Below, one piece after another: positions 36,301-43,873 of a DNA stretch of 52,682 nt. The number at the start of each line of letters is the position of its first letter. Position 1 is the first letter of the stretch. Source of the stretch: Nitrosopumilus sp. (lineage in GTDB: Archaea; Thermoproteota; Nitrososphaeria; Nitrososphaerales; Nitrosopumilaceae); NCBI RefSeq assembly GCF_025699255.1, contig NZ_JAILWA010000009.1, forward strand, positions 1 through 52,682, given 5' to 3'. The position numbers and the translations under genes are program-made. The notes below the pieces were generated by a model, which searched no databases, was not told where the DNA came from, and saw only the letters and a list, made by a program, of their open reading frames with translations.

Positions 36301-36575
36301 CATCCAGAAATAAAGAGATGATGGCCAGAGGGTTAATCAAAGACATTGCAAGAAGACTGCAGACATTAAGAAAAGAAAGAGGATATACGCCAACAGATGT
36401 TCTAGAAGTTGCATCAATTTTAGAACTTGATGAAGAATCACTTGAAATGGTCAAAGATAAAGCTGAGGAACTAGCATTTCTTGTACGAGTCAAAAAAGTG
36501 AATTTTGAGGAAACTTGTAAAGAATACAAAGATGACGATATTGATGGTCAAAAAATCAAAATTTCTGTAGAATGA
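33378..36575 (+). CDS. ileS: Isoleucyl-tRNA synthetase
   Basis: The 1065-residue class I synthetase has the HIGH motif as HAGH in MNGIPHAGHLRGRVIKD, the editing domain (about 190-390), KMSKS in GGKMSKSKGNV (about 600), and several zinc knuckles (CPSCQ, CEDCG, CKKCS). Length and insertions fit the archaeal/eukaryotic type of IleRS. A TATA box TTTATAATG lies about 27 bases before the ATG. Cytoplasmic, essential. Confidence 0.96.
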   Translation: MELSAKFDAKAIESQVKEYIKTIDLEKQIFASDKPEKIRFIEGPPTMNGIPHAGHLRGRVIKDLWYRFNTLQGKKIEFNGGWDTQGLPVELQVEKELGVTGGKTEAIKEFGVERIVSECKKVVEKFNKTWVEVDEMLGMSFNHEKAYWTFRDEFIEREWQVLKKAYENKILEEDFTVIAYCPSCQTSLSHAEVNQGYEEVKDPSLYYKVKLVNEDAFLIVWTTMPFTLVTDAMVGLQPEEDYAYVKVENETWVIGKTRLEELMTELKIEDYKIINTVKGSEFEGKKYIHPLLDLIPELDEISKLDNYHVAVSETFVDASTGSGLVHLSPANGEEDIKIANKRKVKIFSPIDDEVKFTDKAGKYQGMFVRDADRTIVEDLKGHNALVKIGKIKHKYPLCWRSHHPIVWLARRGWFYKLDRLENKAIDAAESVEYYFEQPKNRFLGIIKERHPWCISRERIWGCPLPVWNCEDCGEKNWFFTRKDIVDAADKLPDGPDFELHRPWIDNITVKCKKCSSVNTKREEYVLDTWHNSGSAPYSSLTDEEYANEIPAPFFTEGIDQTRGWAYTLLIENVILNNTATPPYKAFLFQGHVLDEKGGKMSKSKGNVLEGAELLQKYPADLVRFYFMWKASPIEPLSFSTDELMSRPYQVINTLFNLHLYFQQNSQYDNFDQTNTIEWAKQNNLLTSPDIWLLSKLQKLIQTLTEKNQTCKFHEGAKAIDDYIINNISQIYIPITRGELWDEDEGKKNRRLAIYAVLGEILKTLDILIHPFCPFTSEHLYQTVFPGKQSILLDKWPSYQESLVNEEIEEAFDIMKDVVSISSAARMKGKLKRRWPLNEAQICVKEGQKQKLQSLSELLQSQLNVEKFSIFETKRDSGLEQILELKQLGLPIKGIVELERKRIGPKAKQHMGKLVSTFNETNPEEIISSLQKESKYDFNIDGEIISLDKEDFTIDFDASENFAAAKRDNYIVLISTSRNKEMMARGLIKDIARRLQTLRKERGYTPTDVLEVASILELDEESLEMVKDKAEELAFLVRVKKVNFEETCKEYKDDDIDGQKIKISVE

Positions 36576-36627
36576 TTTTTTGAAAGAAATGGAATATTTT
36601 TATTACAAACACAAATGACATAAGCAA

Positions 36628-37212
36628 ATGTCCGAATCAAAACCAAATGTTGTTGGAATTAACGTTCTAAAACAAAACGGCCTAGATGTGGATGAGTTGG
36701 TTAAAGAATTAATCAAAAATGCAGCTGTAGAATTTACTGCGTACTATTACTTTACCAATCTTAGAGCACATTGTACAGGCATGGAAGGTGAGGGATTGAA
36801 AGGAATTATCGAAGATGCAAGATTAGAGGATCTTAGTCACTTCGAATCATGTATTGAGAGAATTTACCAATTAGGTGGATCTCTTCCAAATGATGCAACA
36901 GAATTTATCAAAATTTCTGGCTGTGAATTCTTACAACTTCCAGCAAATCCAACAGATCATAAAGCGATTCTAGAAAAATGTCTTAAAGCAGAGCAAGGTG
37001 CAATTGTCAATTGGGATAAAATTTGCAAAATGACTTTAGGTAAAGATCCTGCTACATACGATATTGCAAAAGACATCTTGGCTGAAGAGATTGAACATGA
37101 GTCTTGGTTCCTAGAGTTAATCTACGGAAGACCGTCTGGACACATGAGAAGAAAATATGCTGGAGAAAGACCACATACAAGAAAACATTCTAGAGCATTA
37201 GATATGGCATAA
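36628..37212 (+). CDS. Ferritin-like Dps-related (DPSL) protein
   Basis: The 194-residue four-helix protein has the diiron pattern: AAVEFTAYYYFTNLRAHCTG with Glu, LEDLSHFESCIERIYQLGG with Glu and His, AEQGAIVNWDKIC, and AEEIEHESWFLELIYGRPSG. The paired Cys residues near the second helix resemble the archaeal Dps-like group, which oxidises and stores iron with peroxide and protects DNA. The basic C-terminus (RRKYAGERPHTRKHSRALD) could bind DNA. It may be the storage side of the FTR1 iron system. Confidence 0.82.
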   Translation: MSESKPNVVGINVLKQNGLDVDELVKELIKNAAVEFTAYYYFTNLRAHCTGMEGEGLKGIIEDARLEDLSHFESCIERIYQLGGSLPNDATEFIKISGCEFLQLPANPTDHKAILEKCLKAEQGAIVNWDKICKMTLGKDPATYDIAKDILAEEIEHESWFLELIYGRPSGHMRRKYAGERPHTRKHSRALDMA

Positions 37213-37326
37213 GTGCCAAATCATTTTCTTTATTTAAAATTCATCATCAAGGTGACTTTATTGACGACATGTTGTGAATATGCGTTGTTTTATCACGGTT
37301 AAATAGAAAAATCACGTATTGATATC

Positions 37327-37656
37327 ATGGTAAAACAGATTAGTCTGGATGCTTGGCAAATCCAGCATTTGTCAGATCTGTTAGAAAAGGGTTCAAACAT
37401 TGTTGCAAAAACAAACAGACCCATTGTTCTGTATAGACAAACACTAGAAGAAGAGGAAGAGTCCTATGAGGAAATTGTCTGCACACTTACCAAAGGGTAT
37501 GTGATTGAACAGATGGTTACATCAGGAGGCATTTTAGTTCCAAGCTTTCATCAGCAGTTTGTATTTACAATTGAAGAGTATCCGCAAGAATTGTTGAGAA
37601 AAAGCAAAGATCGCTTTTTAGAAATGATTGATTTTCTTGATGAGCAATTAAAATAG
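37327..37656 (+). CDS. 109-residue protein of unknown function
   Basis: It starts at an ATG and reads MVKQISLDAWQIQHLSDLLE, an acidic loop (TLEEEEESYEEIV), then strands (GGILVPSFHQQFVFTIEEYP) and a helical end (SKDRFLEMIDFLDEQLK). The mix suggests a small alpha/beta fold. It lies just before sucC on the same strand with 40 bases between. No function can be given. Confidence 0.6.
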   Translation: MVKQISLDAWQIQHLSDLLEKGSNIVAKTNRPIVLYRQTLEEEEESYEEIVCTLTKGYVIEQMVTSGGILVPSFHQQFVFTIEEYPQELLRKSKDRFLEMIDFLDEQLK

Positions 37657-37696
37657 CATCATAGTTAATAAAGACCGTAAAATTCATGATTTTTGC

Positions 37697-38803
37697 ATGC
37701 AATTACTAGAATTTCAGGCTAAAGAACTATTTCGAGAATATGGAATTAATCTTCTTAAAAGTATCTCATCAACTAACATAGAAGAAGGCAGAAAGCATGC
37801 AAAAGAATTAGGATATCCATTTGTAATCAAGATTCAGGTGCCTGTAGGAGGCAGGGGAAAAGCAGGAGGAATTCAAAAATGTCAAAACGATGACGAATTT
37901 GAGTTGAAATATCCTCAAGTCATGGACTTGACAATTAAAGGAGAAAAAGCAAGAGCAATTTTACTTGAAAAAATGGCAGATATTAAAAAAGAACTGTATC
38001 TATCATTGTTTTTGAACCGTTCAAAAAGATGCTATACAATAATTGCATCTACTGAAGGTGGGGTAGAGATTGAATCAGTAAAAAACCAAATCATCAAAGA
38101 AGTGGGATTAGGAGAAGTCTCAGATGAACTTGCAAGAGAAGTTGCAAAAGAGATGGAATTAGAAGGAAACACAGCAGAACAATTTGTAGATACATTAAAG
38201 AAATTATCAAAACTTACAATTGAAAAAGAAGCAGAGCTAGTTGAGATAAATCCATTAGCAATAATGCAAGATGATTCAATCATGGCACTTGATGGAAAAT
38301 TTGTGACAGACGATAATAGTAACTTTAGACACCCAGAATTACAAAAATATCAAGAAAAAACTGCAATAGAAGAACAAGCTGAAAAAAGTGGGTTTTCCCT
38401 AGTTGAACTAGATGGAGACATTGCAGTTGTTGGAAATGGTGCAGGATTAGTAATGTCAACACTAGATATGTTATCAGACAACGGCGGCAAGCCTGCATGC
38501 TTTCTAGATGTAGGAGGAGGTGCAACTACAGAATCAGTGTACGAAGCATTGACTTTGATTAGTAAGTTAGACAGAGTAAAAGGAATCCTAGTAAACCTCT
38601 ACGGAGGAATTGTAAAGACCACTGTAGTTGCAGAAGCATTTCTTAAAGCATATGAAGATAACCTAATTGATTTACCAGTATTTGCCAGACTAAAAGGAAC
38701 AGAATCTGAAAAAGCAAAAGAGATGCTTGATGGTTCTAGAACCAACATATTTGATTCTGTAGAAGAGGCAATTAATGCAGCAGTGATGGGGATAAAAAAA
38801 TGA
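37697..38803 (+). CDS. sucC: Succinyl-CoA synthetase beta subunit
   Basis: The 368-residue ATP-grasp protein begins MQLLEFQAKELFREYGINLL and has VGGRGKAGGIQ, AELVEINPLAIM, and the C-terminal LDVGGGATTESVYEAL and NLYGGIVKTTVVAEAFL. With SucD it interconverts succinyl-CoA and succinate with ATP or ADP, for the TCA branch or for succinyl-CoA supply to carbon fixation. The end overlaps sucD by an ATGA. Confidence 0.93.
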   Translation: MQLLEFQAKELFREYGINLLKSISSTNIEEGRKHAKELGYPFVIKIQVPVGGRGKAGGIQKCQNDDEFELKYPQVMDLTIKGEKARAILLEKMADIKKELYLSLFLNRSKRCYTIIASTEGGVEIESVKNQIIKEVGLGEVSDELAREVAKEMELEGNTAEQFVDTLKKLSKLTIEKEAELVEINPLAIMQDDSIMALDGKFVTDDNSNFRHPELQKYQEKTAIEEQAEKSGFSLVELDGDIAVVGNGAGLVMSTLDMLSDNGGKPACFLDVGGGATTESVYEALTLISKLDRVKGILVNLYGGIVKTTVVAEAFLKAYEDNLIDLPVFARLKGTESEKAKEMLDGSRTNIFDSVEEAINAAVMGIKK

Positions 38804-39717
38804 CAGATATTTTTGGATTACTAAAAGGAAAACCAGGAGAATCAGATTATAACAACAAAGGAGTAATTGTTCAAGGAATTACCGGATCATATGGTTCATT
38901 GCATGCAGGTAAAATGTTAGAATATGGAACCAACATAGTTGCAGGAGTCACACCAGGTAAAGGTGGGCAAACATGGAATGAGAGCGTACCAATTTACAAT
39001 ACAATGCAAGAAGCAGTAGATGCAACAGATGCAAAAATTTCAATAATTTTTGTTCCAGCAAAATTCTTCTTGTCAGCTGCCAAAGATGCATTAGAAGCAG
39101 GAATCAAACTACTAGTTGCAATTCCTGAGCACGTACCAATCAGAGATACCATGGAAGCATTAGATTTGGCAAAAAAGAAAGGAGCAGTGATTATTGGTCC
39201 AAACACACCAGGAATAATGATTCCAGAATTAATTAAAATTGGAATTATGCCACCAATGCCATTTAAGGCAGGTAAAATTGCAGTGTTGTCAAAAAGTGGA
39301 ACTTTGCTTTATGAAATTTCTGATGCACTAACAAATTCAGGATTTGGGCAATCCATTACAATTGGTATTGGAGGAGACCCTGTAAACGGTACAAGACTAA
39401 TTGATGCATTTGATATGATCAAAGATATTCCAGATTTGGAAGGATTAGTAGTAGTTGGGGAAATAGGTGGAGATTCAGAAGAGATTTTGGCTCAAAGAAT
39501 TATCGATAGTGGATTTAACAAACCAACTGTAGCATACATTGCAGGAAGAGCAGCACCAAAAGAAAAGAGAATGGGACATGCAGGAGCAATAGTAATGGGA
39601 ACCTATGGTTCAGCAGAATCCAAAGTATCGATGTTTAATAAAGCAAACATTCCAGTAGCAAAAAGACCTGCAGAAGTACCAGTGTTACTAGCCGGAAAAA
39701 TGGAAAAATCCGATTAG
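38800..39717 (+). CDS. sucD: Succinyl-CoA synthetase alpha subunit
   Basis: The 305-residue protein has the CoA-binding VQGITGSYGSLHAGKMLEYG, VAGVTPGKGGQTW, GPNTPGIM, and the phosphohistidine loop KRMGHAGAIVMG. Translational coupling with sucC through the ATGA overlap fits an equal-ratio complex. The L40e gene follows 31 bases downstream with its own SD. Confidence 0.94.
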   Translation: MTDIFGLLKGKPGESDYNNKGVIVQGITGSYGSLHAGKMLEYGTNIVAGVTPGKGGQTWNESVPIYNTMQEAVDATDAKISIIFVPAKFFLSAAKDALEAGIKLLVAIPEHVPIRDTMEALDLAKKKGAVIIGPNTPGIMIPELIKIGIMPPMPFKAGKIAVLSKSGTLLYEISDALTNSGFGQSITIGIGGDPVNGTRLIDAFDMIKDIPDLEGLVVVGEIGGDSEEILAQRIIDSGFNKPTVAYIAGRAAPKEKRMGHAGAIVMGTYGSAESKVSMFNKANIPVAKRPAEVPVLLAGKMEKSD

Positions 39718-39748
39718 AATAAAAGAGAGAGATAAAGGAGACAATTAA

Positions 39749-39916
39749 ATGCCAATTACAGACCCGGAGAAAAAGAGAATAGCACAACAAGCACGTCTTG
39801 TTATGAGAATTTGCTTCAAATGTGGATGCAGAAATGATATTGATGCAACCAGATGTAGAAAATGCAGAAACCCATACTTGAGACTAAAGAATAGAAATCT
39901 CGGGGTCAAGAAATAG
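39749..39916 (+). CDS. rpl40e: Ribosomal protein L40e
   Basis: The 55-residue basic zinc protein MPITDPEKKRIAQQARLVMR has ICFKCGCRN and CRKCRNPYLRLKNR, the CxxC...CxxC ribbon of L40e. Archaea and eukaryotes only. An SD-like GGAG (39737-39740) lies 8 bases before the ATG, in contrast to the leaderless genes around it, in line with being an internal gene of the sucCD transcript. Confidence 0.93.
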   Translation: MPITDPEKKRIAQQARLVMRICFKCGCRNDIDATRCRKCRNPYLRLKNRNLGVKK

Positions 39917-39918
39917 AA

Positions 39919-40167
39919 TTAAACAGTCATCAATCTTTGTCTATAATCTACAATTGCTGATTTTATTTCTGTATAGTATTGTTTGGCAAAAGATTTTGCA
40001 GCTTCAGGATCATCAAGATCCTCAAAGACAAGCTGAAGATCATCTGGAAGTTGATCATTCATTTGAAACAATATCCTAGCTGCTTCCACATACTGTCCTA
40101 AATTATCAGCATACTCAAATGCCAACTTCATCCTGTCAATAATTGCATCAAATTCTTGTAATATCAT
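39919..40167 (-). CDS. 82-residue acidic helical protein
   Basis: The ORF reads MILQEFDAIIDRMKLAFEYA, AARILFQMNDQLPDDLQLVF, then EAAKSFAKQYYTEIKSAIVD. It is wholly helical. Two bases separate its stop from the L40e stop. No family recognised; the style suggests a conserved thaumarchaeal protein. Confidence 0.6.
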   Translation of the reverse strand: MILQEFDAIIDRMKLAFEYADNLGQYVEAARILFQMNDQLPDDLQLVFEDLDDPEAAKSFAKQYYTEIKSAIVDYRQRLMTV

Positions 40168-40262
40168 ATAGATTATTTTTCAGATTTAGTAGAAAAGGCC
40201 AAGGTAATTGTGACATAATCACATAGCAAAGACAAAAAAACTACTCGTTATTCTAAATATTT

Positions 40263-40360
40263 GGACCGGTCGTCTAGTTTGGTTTGGATGACGCACTCAC
40301 ACTGCGTAAGGAAATTTTTTCCCGCAAAGGTCGTGGGTTCAAATCCCATCCGGTCCACCA
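40263..40360 (+). tRNA. tRNA-Val(CAC) with intron and encoded CCA
   Basis: The acceptor stem GGACCGG (40263-40269) pairs with CCGGTCC (40350-40356), followed by discriminator A and CCA. The D-arm is GTCT/GGAT; the anticodon arm ACGCA-CTCACAC-TGCGT (40291-40307) gives anticodon CAC (40298-40300), so valine. The T-arm is GTGGG-TTCAAAT-CCCAT. Twenty extra bases sit after the anticodon stem; removing them leaves a normal variable loop AGGTC. No clear TATA box lies at the usual distance. The gene is the integration site of the element that follows. Confidence 0.9.
40309..40328 (+). other. 20-nt non-canonical tRNA intron (after position 44)
   Basis: TGCG (40303-40306) can pair with CGCA (40323-40326) as the 4-bp centre of a bulge-helix-bulge. 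A 3-base bulge TAA and a GGAAA/TTTCC helix follow on one side, and a 3-base bulge AAG on the other. Cutting each bulge after its second base excises 40309-40328 and yields the expected variable loop. The outer helix is weak (two pairs), a relaxed form of the motif. Confidence 0.75.
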
Positions 40361-40364
40361 CTCT
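40345..40364 (+). other. attL (in the tRNA-Val 3' end)
   Basis: It covers the 3' half of the T-arm, the 3' acceptor strand, CCA and four flanking bases. Thirteen bases match the far copy at 45579 exactly. Confidence 0.8.
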
Positions 40365-40405
40365 GATGGTCCTTTTATGGTTCCACCCACATATGGAATT
40401 AGGAA

Positions 40406-41821
40406 ATGAAGATAACAAAAGAAGAGTTTCAAAGGATTGGCAAGGAAAGCCCTCTAGAGCTATTCCACCAAGGTATCAAAGCCAAGGAGACCCGAGAGAA
40501 ATACACCAGAACGCTACGCCAAGTATTGTGCAATATTTTTGAGGACATATTCGAAGGAGATTTTGAAGATAGAGTAAACCAGTTTGTAAAACTTGCAAAA
40601 GAAGATCCAGATTGGATTCGTGATCTTTTGATCAATTTATCAATCAAACTCAAAGAGAGAACCAAACTGGCAAAAGAAAACTCAGAGTATCTCAATCCAA
40701 GCTCAATTAGTAATTATTTCAAGCCAATAAAGAAACTTTTTGACATGTCAGGAATTGTGATTTCTTGGAATAGGGTTTATGCAACATTTCCAGAACAAGA
40801 CAATGTTTCAGATTCCAGAGGATGGAATCGGGATGAGATTCAAAAGATGCTAAAATTTACCAACGGTTCTATTGACAGAGCAATAATTCTGCTCAGTGCA
40901 AGTTCAGGGATTAGAGCAGGAGGGTTCGATTTGAACTGGCAGGATCTGACTCCAATATATCAGGTAGACGGGCAACTAAAGTTTGACATTACAGAATCAG
41001 AAGAAGAACATGCAAGTGTAGCATGTGCAATGATCAGAATTTACCAAGGAACCAACGAAGGATATCCTGCATTTATCACACCAGAAGCATATGAAGCCAT
41101 AATGGATTACAAATCAGACTGGACTAGAGAAGTTGGAAGAGTGCCAAAACCAAAAGACCCAATCTTCAAAAAGGAAGGAACATTGCTTAGAAGAACTACG
41201 CCAATAGGAGTAAAAAGAAGAGTGGAGAGAATTATCAAGAGAGCAGGATTAAGAGAATCAATCAAAGGGAAAAGATACGAAGTTCCAATAATGAACGGAT
41301 TTAGAAGATTCTGGAACAAGACATGCAAGGAATCACTATCAAGGGATTCTCCACTAGGATCACTAATCAAAAAAGAATTCATGATGGGACATACGGGATT
41401 GATAAAACTAGATAGGAACTATTTCAAGACCCATACTTTGGAGCTTGCAGAGGAATATCTCAATGCAGTCCCAAATCTTACAATATCAAATGAGAAGCGT
41501 CTACGACATGAAAACAAAAAGAAGACTGAGAAAATAGAAAAACTTGAAAGACAGCAAAGAGAGATTGATTTTCTGAAAAATGAAGTAAAAAGAATTGATC
41601 TTCGAGCAAAGATTGCTGAAGAAATCAAACAAGGATTGATGGAATGGTCAGAAAACCATCCAGAACAAATAACGCCAATGAACATAGCAAAGACGGATTT
41701 TGGAAAATCTTCAAGTTTGGATGAGATGGTAGAGCATTTTCTCACAGAACATGATGGGAATATAGACGGATTAAGAGAAAGGTTTGCAAAGAGTTCAAAA
41801 ATCACAGTGATTGACGATTAG
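40406..41821 (+). CDS. Tyrosine integrase of the tRNA-Val element
   Basis: The 471-residue protein shows box I Arg170 (SASSGIRAGGFDL), a box II Arg300 in MNGFRRFWN where Asn297 takes the place of the usual His, His329 in MMGHTGLIKLD, and Tyr339 in DRNYF. N-terminal residues 1-130 form the core-binding domain. Residues 360-410 form a strong coiled coil, and a further acidic tail follows. The position 45 bases downstream of the tRNA, reading away from it, is typical of archaeal integrases of this kind. The gene is not split by integration. It is likely active despite the Asn. Confidence 0.88.
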   Translation: MKITKEEFQRIGKESPLELFHQGIKAKETREKYTRTLRQVLCNIFEDIFEGDFEDRVNQFVKLAKEDPDWIRDLLINLSIKLKERTKLAKENSEYLNPSSISNYFKPIKKLFDMSGIVISWNRVYATFPEQDNVSDSRGWNRDEIQKMLKFTNGSIDRAIILLSASSGIRAGGFDLNWQDLTPIYQVDGQLKFDITESEEEHASVACAMIRIYQGTNEGYPAFITPEAYEAIMDYKSDWTREVGRVPKPKDPIFKKEGTLLRRTTPIGVKRRVERIIKRAGLRESIKGKRYEVPIMNGFRRFWNKTCKESLSRDSPLGSLIKKEFMMGHTGLIKLDRNYFKTHTLELAEEYLNAVPNLTISNEKRLRHENKKKTEKIEKLERQQREIDFLKNEVKRIDLRAKIAEEIKQGLMEWSENHPEQITPMNIAKTDFGKSSSLDEMVEHFLTEHDGNIDGLRERFAKSSKITVIDD

Positions 41822-41825
41822 TCAA

Positions 41826-41936
41826 ATTTATCATAATTACTTCAAACCCGCAGAAGATTAGATAATAAGACCTCTGCTGAAGTTTGCAGCATAGAAATCA
41901 AAAAAGTAAAGACAAGTGGAAAACTTTAATCCAAAA
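41826..41936 (+). repeat. Diverged ~110-bp repeat, copy 1
   Basis: It matches 42882-42991 through blocks such as TTATCAtAATTACtTCA, AAGACcTC, and AAAGACAAgTGGAAAAC. It starts just after the integrase stop. The last part reads GTG GAA AAC TTT AAT CCA AAA TAG, a decayed version of the start of the gene at 42971. Confidence 0.6.
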
Positions 41937-41957
41937 TAGCATTTCTAAACAAACAGA

Positions 41958-42053
41958 TTGTTAACTAAAAAGAAGTGGGCAATAGTTTTCATCGGTAGTT
42001 GCATGATTGCAGTATACGCCTATCTTTCGATATTCCATCTTAATGGTTTATGA
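41958..42053 (+). CDS. Possible 31-residue single-helix membrane peptide
   Basis: From a TTG the frame reads LTKKKWAIVFIGSCMIAVYA YLSIFHLNGL: a basic start and one membrane helix. No SD or clear TATA box supports it. It may be a real small protein of the element or chance. Confidence 0.3.
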   Translation: MLTKKKWAIVFIGSCMIAVYAYLSIFHLNGL

Positions 42054-42207
42054 TTTTCATGTCCCGACAAGACAACAGCACCAAAATTCCGACACTGTTC
42101 ATTCTTAGGTAGATTTGCCTGACTTTCTCTGGTTGTTCATTTAGGGACATTATGTTCCAATTTTTTACAGATCAAGGATGCAGGAGTGAAATCAAGAGAG
42201 ACAACAA

Positions 42208-42309
42208 ATGGATAAAGGTAATTCAAAACGCAAGCAAAAAGTAAAAGAGATTTTTGAGTATGGTTACAAGATTGCAACCATAGTCAAAATCATTATTTTG
42301 TTTTTTTAA
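42208..42309 (+). CDS. Possible 33-residue basic amphipathic peptide
   Basis: MDKGNSKRKQKVKEIFEYGY continues with a hydrophobic end (KIATIVKIIILFF). Its stop overlaps that of the Met-rich gene on the other strand. The sequence is not low-complexity, so it may be a real small protein of the element. The stretch 41822-42305 holds nothing else I can support. Confidence 0.35.
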   Translation: MDKGNSKRKQKVKEIFEYGYKIATIVKIIILFF

Positions 42310-42770
42310 GGATGCATTCCCATCATGTTGCCACCCATCATATGATTGCCCATCATGTTTTGCCATTGAGTATTGTTACCCATGTAGCTCATCATTCCCT
42401 GATGTTGCATCATCATGTCAAGCATCTGTTGTTGATATTGTGGATCGTTCATCATGGTGTTCATCATAGGTTGCATCATCATGTTCATGTGCTGTTGGTT
42501 ATTCATCATCATGTTGTGCATCTGTGTCATTGTTTCGGGATTGTTCATCATCATACCCATCATTTGTTGCATATGCTGTGGGTCATTCATCATAGTCTGA
42601 TGCCACTGGTTCATCATATCAGGATCATTCATCATTTGTTGCATTTGTTGAGGTGTCATTTGCATGAAATTATTTTGAGGGGCGGAGTTTTGTGTTATTC
42701 CATATCCTATTCCAATTCCAGCAAAAAACACACCAATTGCAATTCCAATAACTATTGATTGGTTTACCAT
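42306..42770 (-). CDS. Met/His-rich membrane-anchored protein, probable copper binder
   Basis: A TATA-like AATTATATTT lies about 26 bases before the ATG at 42770, so I start there (154 residues) although the frame is open to 42818. Residues about 5-24 form one membrane helix (VIGIAIGVFFAGIGIGYG). The rest is a repeat-rich outer domain built of MMNDPQHMQQMM-type units, with more than 40 Met and several His. Such Met-rich tails bind Cu(I) in known copper-handling proteins. Carried by the integrated element, it may give copper tolerance or capture, which matters to copper-dependent ammonia oxidisers. The copper role is inferred. Confidence 0.7.
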   Translation of the reverse strand: MVNQSIVIGIAIGVFFAGIGIGYGITQNSAPQNNFMQMTPQQMQQMMNDPDMMNQWHQTMMNDPQHMQQMMGMMMNNPETMTQMHNMMMNNQQHMNMMMQPMMNTMMNDPQYQQQMLDMMMQHQGMMSYMGNNTQWQNMMGNHMMGGNMMGMHP

Positions 42771-42881
42771 ATCAAAACTGGTACAAATATCAAATATAAT
42801 TAATTGGATGATGTTCATTTATGATTATCATCAACCGATAGACAACAGGCATAATTTTCAACCTACAACGCAACAGTACCG

Positions 42882-42991
42882 ATTTATCACAATTACGTCA
42901 GACCTCATATGGGATTAAATGGAAAGACATCAGCAGAGTTATGTGGAATTAACATCAAGAGAAAAGACAAATGGAAAACCTTGATCCAAAA
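42882..42991 (+). repeat. Diverged ~110-bp repeat, copy 2
   Basis: The partner of 41826-41936. It covers the leader and the first seven codons of the 42971 gene, so it probably carries that gene's promoter or control site. Confidence 0.6.
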
Positions 42992-43528
42992 CGCATCAAA
43001 GAATTAGAAGAAGAAATTGAAGGGAAATTCCCATTAAATGTTAAAACCATACGTTATGAAAATACAATAATCAAAATTACTGAAAATAAACAAAAACCTC
43101 TTGACATATACGCAAAAAAGAATGATGAAAAACACAAACATTATCATCTGTATGTAGTCAATGAAAAACCATATTTTCATGAGACCGATGAAAAAGCACT
43201 TTCACAGGAATCTAGACACACCCCAATCAATCTAACTAAATTTGGAGAGGACATGGCAAAGGATTTGCAGACATTTTTTGAAAAAATGTATCCTATTGAT
43301 CCTAATGATGAAAAGTGGAAAAATGAATTAGTTTTTTTCCTTGTTTGGCATTCTTTGTATGTAAAAAAAGTGATTAGAAATGGCAAAGAAGTACAATTAG
43401 GACAAAGAACCGAAATTCATGAAAAATTACTCCCAAATGTGGATTTATCTAAGAACCAAATGGGATTTTTTGAAAATGAGAATATCTTGCTAGTGAATGA
43501 TAAGAAAATGTACGTTATCGAAATATAG
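42971..43528 (+). CDS. Element-borne protein of unknown function
   Basis: The 185-residue protein starts MENLDPKRIKELEEEIEGKF. It has a strand-rich middle (YENTIIKITENKQKPLDIYA, KHKHYHLYVVNEKPYFHETD) and a helical part with EKWKNELVFFLVWHSLYVKK, then FFENENILLVNDKKMYVIEI. Several His residues (KHKHYH, FHETD) may bind metal. No family recognised. It is the product whose start is duplicated at 41826-41936. Confidence 0.6.
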   Translation: MENLDPKRIKELEEEIEGKFPLNVKTIRYENTIIKITENKQKPLDIYAKKNDEKHKHYHLYVVNEKPYFHETDEKALSQESRHTPINLTKFGEDMAKDLQTFFEKMYPIDPNDEKWKNELVFFLVWHSLYVKKVIRNGKEVQLGQRTEIHEKLLPNVDLSKNQMGFFENENILLVNDKKMYVIEI

Positions 43529-43597
43529 TCATGTCTCGACCGAAAACACAAAGAAAATGTCCCATCAGAGAAACAGAACCCAAAGTAGCAATAGATT

Positions 43598-43789
43598 TTA
43601 AGAAGTTGACTTTTTTTCTTCAATTTCATCCATCAACTCATCACCAAAATTAAATTCTGATGAATTATGAAGACCAATCTCCATACATGCTACAATAAAG
43701 TCATTAATTGATTCCCCAATCAGATTACATCGCTCTCTTAATTCATCATGCATCTTTGTCGAGATTCTTGCAGAAACAGTTCTAGACAT
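43598..43789 (-). CDS. Ribbon-helix-helix (CopG/Arc-like) regulator
   Basis: The 63-residue protein begins MSRTVSARISTKMHDELRER, a ribbon strand then helix A, and continues CNLIGESINDFIVACMEIGL as helix B, with an acidic tail. This is a typical small RHH DNA-binding dimer, common on mobile elements for copy or excision control. It sits between the unknown gene and the surface-protein gene of the element. Confidence 0.75.
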   Translation of the reverse strand: MSRTVSARISTKMHDELRERCNLIGESINDFIVACMEIGLHNSSEFNFGDELMDEIEEKKSTS

Positions 43790-43873
43790 TTGTTTACAGC
43801 AGTTTACAGCTGTTTTTGGTTTTAAGGACTATCAGAGTTGCGGAACTGTGAAGATTTGAATCCATCAATGAAA

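Noticed and set aside
40261-40542. 93-codon frame across the tRNA-Val gene
   Set aside because: It reads through the tRNA and the start of the integrase in another frame, so it cannot be a gene.
42312-42758. 148-codon His-rich frame on the plus strand
   Set aside because: It is the reverse complement of the Met-rich gene (CAT codons opposite ATG). The minus frame has a membrane anchor, a TATA box and sensible repeats.
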